7,661 nt of DNA, taken from contig PBYT01000016.1 of the NCBI GenBank assembly GCA_002729755.1, positions 71,977 to 79,637 on the forward strand. The letters run 5' to 3'. Source of the stretch: Flavobacteriaceae bacterium. Its GTDB lineage: Bacteria; Bacteroidota; Bacteroidia; Flavobacteriales; Flavobacteriaceae. The notes below the pieces were generated by a model that saw nothing but the letters and a program-made list of their open reading frames with translations, was not told where the DNA came from and made no database searches. A program made the position numbers and the translations under genes. Positions 6,204 to 7,661 of the stretch are shown here, in pieces (within the stretch, counting starts at the first letter, position 1; each line of letters starts with the position of its first letter).

Positions 6204-7631
6204 TTAGACAGTTAGTCTTTGATTTAAATCTTCAACATACTTCCTAAATTGCTTATCTGTGAAACTTAAATTATCAACAGTTTTACAAGCATGCAATACA
6301 GTTGCATGGTCTCTTCTTCCAATTTGTGTTCCTATACTAGCAAGGGAAGCTTTTGTGAATTTTTTAGCAAAGTACATTGCAATTTGCCTTGCTTGAACAA
6401 TATGTCTTTTTCTAGTTTTTGATTGAAGCGTTTCTATATCCATTTGAAAATAATCAGACACAACTTTTTGAATATAATCTATTGAAACCTCTCTTCTATT
6501 ATTTTTAACAAATTTACTTATAACATCTTTAGCTAAATCAAGAGTTATTTCAGCTTTATTAAATGAAGACTGAGCAATAAGGGAAATAATAGCACCTTCC
6601 AATTCTCTAACATTTGAGTTTATATTTTTTGCAACATACTCAGTTATTTCATCATCAATTTCAACACCATCTCTAAATAATTTGTTTTTGAGTATTGAAA
6701 CTCTAGTTTCAAAATTAGGAGTTTGAAGTTCAGCAGATAATCCCCATTTAAATCTAGATAGGAGTCTCTGTTCAATATCTTGCATATCAAGAGGAGCTTT
6801 ATCTGATGTCAAAATTACTTGTTTCCCATTCTGATGTAGATGATTAAATATATGGAAGAAAACATCTTGAGTTCCTGATTTTCCAGATAAGAATTGTACA
6901 TCATCAACAATTAATATATCAATAACTTGATAAAAATGAATAAAATCATTTCTATTATTTTTCTTAACTGAATCAATATATTGTTGGGTAAACTTTTCGG
7001 AAGAGATATATAAAACAGTTTTATCAGGGTAGCTTTTTTTAATATCAACTCCAATTGCATGAACTAAATGTGTTTTCCCTAACCCAACACCACCATATAT
7101 TAGAAGAGGGTTAAATGACGTCCCTCCTGGTTTATTTGCAACAGCTAATCCAGCTGATCTTGCAAGTCTATTAGAGTCACCTTCTAGGAAATTTTCAAAT
7201 GTATAATTTGGATTAAGTTGAGATTCAATTTGTAGATTTCTTATTCCAGGGATTATAAAAGGGTTCTTTAATTCACTAGTAAAACTTGTAAAAGGTGTTT
7301 CAACATTTTGAGATTTTAAACTAGAATTATTTGAACTTGGTATTTTTTCTGTATAAGGCGCTTTGTTACCAAATGTATTTTCCATTTTAATAACATAAAC
7401 AAGCCTAGCATCTTTACCTAGCTCTTTTGTCAATGCTAGTTTTAAAATCTTTATGTAATGTTCTTCTAACCACTCATAGAAAAATTTACTAGGCACCTGT
7501 ATACTTAAAACGTTATCAGTAATTTTTACAGGTACTATTGGTTTAAACCAAGTGCTATAGGCTTGAGGTTGAATATTGTCCTCAATAAATGATAAGCAAT
7601 TATTCCAAACGGATGAAGGACTTTGATTCAT
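6204..7631 (-). CDS. dnaA: Chromosomal replication initiator DnaA
   Basis: DnaA binds DnaA boxes at oriC as an ATP complex, melts the origin and loads helicase. The protein is complete at 475 residues. Domain I (about 1-82) has the VWNNCLSFIEDNI and STWFKPI elements. A short Ser/Asn-rich domain II spans about 85-135. AAA+ domain III has Walker A GGVGLGKT (180-187, Lys186), Walker B ILIVDD (239-244), sensor 1 LTSD (274-277), box VII with Arg289 and Arg293, and sensor 2 Arg342 in NVRELEGA. Domain IV ends with the DNA-binding signature IGRRDHATVLHACKTV (437-452). The ATG at 7631 is supported by an in-frame TAA 9 nt before it. No Shine-Dalgarno sequence, promoter or DnaA box is seen in the 30 nt left upstream. 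Confidence 0.98.
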   Translation of the reverse strand: MNQSPSSVWNNCLSFIEDNIQPQAYSTWFKPIVPVKITDNVLSIQVPSKFFYEWLEEHYIKILKLALTKELGKDARLVYVIKMENTFGNKAPYTEKIPSSNNSSLKSQNVETPFTSFTSELKNPFIIPGIRNLQIESQLNPNYTFENFLEGDSNRLARSAGLAVANKPGGTSFNPLLIYGGVGLGKTHLVHAIGVDIKKSYPDKTVLYISSEKFTQQYIDSVKKNNRNDFIHFYQVIDILIVDDVQFLSGKSGTQDVFFHIFNHLHQNGKQVILTSDKAPLDMQDIEQRLLSRFKWGLSAELQTPNFETRVSILKNKLFRDGVEIDDEITEYVAKNINSNVRELEGAIISLIAQSSFNKAEITLDLAKDVISKFVKNNRREVSIDYIQKVVSDYFQMDIETLQSKTRKRHIVQARQIAMYFAKKFTKASLASIGTQIGRRDHATVLHACKTVDNLSFTDKQFRKYVEDLNQRLTV

Positions 7632-7661
7632 TTTTTGTTAACTTGGATTAGTGACATTCAT
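7632..7661. other. Region upstream of dnaA, cut by window edge
   Basis: Only 30 nt remain. On the minus strand they read ATG at 7661-7659, six sense codons, a TAA stop, then CAAAAA before the dnaA ATG. The A-rich stretch directly before the start is typical of Bacteroidota translation initiation. No TTATCCACA-like DnaA box and no TAnnTTTG promoter element is present. Either dnaA autoregulation sites or oriC may lie further out; nothing here shows them. Confidence 0.5.

Noticed and set aside
6204..6230. Short inverted repeat AGAC/GTCT and the palindrome GATTTAAATC near the dnaA end, as a terminator
   Set aside because: The stem is only 4 bp with no adjacent T-run, and the palindrome is within dnaA codons; this is expected by chance in AT-rich DNA.
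7632..7661. ATG at 7661-7659 in frame with dnaA as a longer start
   Set aside because: The frame reads seven codons and then a TAA stop before the dnaA ATG at 7631, so it cannot extend DnaA.
1..7661. Possible oriC, DnaA boxes, CRISPR, tRNA, insertion sequence or phage genes
   Set aside because: No TTATCCACA-like cluster, spaced repeats, tRNA-like cloverleaf, transposase motif or terminal repeats were seen on either strand by eye.

Overview
The window is a compact, very AT-rich (roughly 30% G+C by eye) stretch of bacterial chromosome made almost entirely of core housekeeping genes. It best fits a member of the Bacteroidota, most likely class Flavobacteriia, and the compaction suggests a streamlined (possibly marine) lineage. 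Four things support this. A small two-helix protein of the DUF6095 type follows murQ, the protein sequences look flavobacterial (for example TrmD with GHYKG and L19 starting MESLV), Shine-Dalgarno sites are absent, and exact matches to the Bacteroidota promoter elements TTTG / TAnnTTTG occur upstream of rplS. The taxonomic assignment is inference from remembered family sequences, not from a search.

Layout, all features on the minus strand unless stated. Positions 1-56 hold the first 18 codons of a threonyl-tRNA synthetase gene cut by the window edge. It is the last visible member of a tight run read from 2703 downwards: rplS (ribosomal protein L19), icd (NADP-dependent homodimeric isocitrate dehydrogenase), murQ (MurNAc-6-phosphate etherase), a DUF6095-like membrane protein, then thrS. 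Gaps run from an 8-nt overlap to 23 nt. The 63-nt space before rplS contains the best promoter in the window and a 7-bp hairpin close to the predicted transcript start. Next come trmD and a single-PDZ HtrA-type serine protease, which overlap by one base. A 63-nt divergent intergenic region separates the protease from a plus-strand pair: a GNAT acetyltransferase and mltG (lytic transglycosylase), which overlap by ATGA. mltG converges with dnaA with only 4 nt between their stop codons. The window ends 30 nt upstream of dnaA.

Functionally the region combines translation (L19, TrmD, ThrS), the TCA cycle and NADPH supply (Icd), cell-wall metabolism (MltG, MurQ), envelope protein quality control (HtrA) and replication initiation (DnaA). 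All full-length genes look intact and their key catalytic residues are present. I found no mobile element, CRISPR array, RNA gene, phage or defence locus, and no convincing undescribed multi-gene system. The points most worth a second look are the rplS promoter with its hairpin leader, the DUF6095 protein coupled to murQ, the short single-PDZ HtrA, and the apparent absence of dapF and another gene I would expect in this neighbourhood.
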